Source of the DNA: Lysobacteraceae bacterium
Lineage (GTDB): Bacteria; Pseudomonadota; Gammaproteobacteria; Xanthomonadales; Xanthomonadaceae
DNA: 64,000 bases
NCBI GenBank assembly: GCA_004297225.1
Contig: SCUI01000009.1
Span: forward strand, 26,904-90,903
Reading direction: 5' to 3'
Each line of letters begins with the position of its first letter. Positions within the stretch are counted from its first letter, which is position 1. Of the stretch, positions 63,881 through 64,000 are shown piece by piece. Under the pieces are notes generated by a model. That model was not told the origin of the DNA, searched no databases, and saw only the letters and a list, made by a program, of their open reading frames with translations. The translations under genes and the position numbers were made by a program.

Positions 63881-64000
63881 ATGGCAAAGGGTAAGTTCGA
63901 GCGCACCAAGCCCCACGTGAACGTGGGCACGATCGGCCACGTGGACCACGGCAAGACGACGCTGACGGCGGCGCTGACCAAGGTGGGCGCGGAGCGGTTC
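63881..64000 (+). CDS. tuf: Elongation factor Tu (3' truncated by window end)
   Basis: Delivers aminoacyl-tRNA to the ribosome. Only the first 40 codons are present: [20 protein letters not shown] with the P-loop GHVDHGKT. The ATG is 26 bases after tRNA-Thr, with GAGA upstream as a weak ribosome site. The gene continues beyond the window; the remaining sequence cannot be judged. Confidence 0.98.
   Translation, partial: MAKGKFERTKPHVNVGTIGHVDHGKTTLTAALTKVGAERF

Overview
The window is a GC-rich (about 70% by eye) chromosomal segment from a member of the Xanthomonadaceae, most likely near Luteimonas or Lysobacter. This rests on gene order (lptD-surA-pdxA-rsmA-apaH; hemA/prfA opposite lolB-ispE-tRNA-Gln-prs-rplY-pth-ychF; ahpC-ahpF-oxyR; tRNA-Tyr-Gly-Thr-tuf), on a Xanthomonas-type proline iminopeptidase, and on an exported M4 protease with C-terminal PPC and P domains. 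It is mostly a dense core chromosome. I see no prophage, insertion sequence, CRISPR array or integrase.

Layout. 1-1255: end of a TPM/Gly-rich membrane protein and a second TPM protein. 1297-3472: lgt-thyA-folA with overlapping stop/start codons. 3481-3553: a perfect 25-bp inverted repeat between convergent folA and apaH. 3565-10964 (minus): DUF6580 membrane protein, PduO-type cobalamin adenosyltransferase, lptD, surA, pdxA, rsmA, apaH, probably one operon. 11007-13447: ubiH-ubiI. 13451-17018 (minus): EF-hand protein, nucleoside deaminase, glnS, rnk. 17091-20322 (minus): oxyR, ahpF, ahpC with an OxyR-like operator upstream. 20562-25545: a small membrane protein overlapping tail-to-tail with the giant helicase lhr, then a 64-aa protein. 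25652-30144: M1 aminopeptidase, prmC, pip. 30157-32194 (minus): nudix hydrolase, 5'-3' exonuclease, nitroreductase. 32320-34677: DUF1631 protein. 34748-39031: NAD(P) transhydrogenase pntAA, pntAB and pntB, split by an oppositely oriented sigma factor/DUF3619-like/DUF3106 cassette. 39033-40036: membrane protein and SufT. 40410-42992: exported M4 metalloprotease preceded by a CRP/Clp-like site and followed by a strong terminator. 43051-44830 (minus): DUF488 protein, half-size asparaginase, DUF2069 protein, WrbA-like flavoprotein. 44917-47281: YihY, TlpA-like lipoprotein, GNAT. 47287-49663 (minus): prfA, hemA. 49754-56487: TPR protein, lolB, ispE, tRNA-Gln, prs, rplY, pth, ychF. 56510-61324 (minus): FecI-like sigma, FecR, STN-containing TonB receptor. 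61438-63375: an exported fusion of cyanophycinase and isoaspartyl peptidase. 63494-64000: promoter, tRNA-Tyr, tRNA-Gly, tRNA-Thr and the start of tuf.

Most genes serve housekeeping: outer-membrane biogenesis (lptD, surA, lolB, lgt), folate/dTMP, tetrapyrrole, B6, isoprenoid, ubiquinone and PRPP synthesis, translation and peroxide defence. The most unusual part is the right end, where a sigma/anti-sigma/TonB-transducer cassette faces an exported two-domain enzyme whose halves could together convert cyanophycin or related isoaspartyl peptides into free aspartate and arginine. The second striking point is that the ispE reading frame ends inside the anticodon loop of the tRNA-Gln gene.
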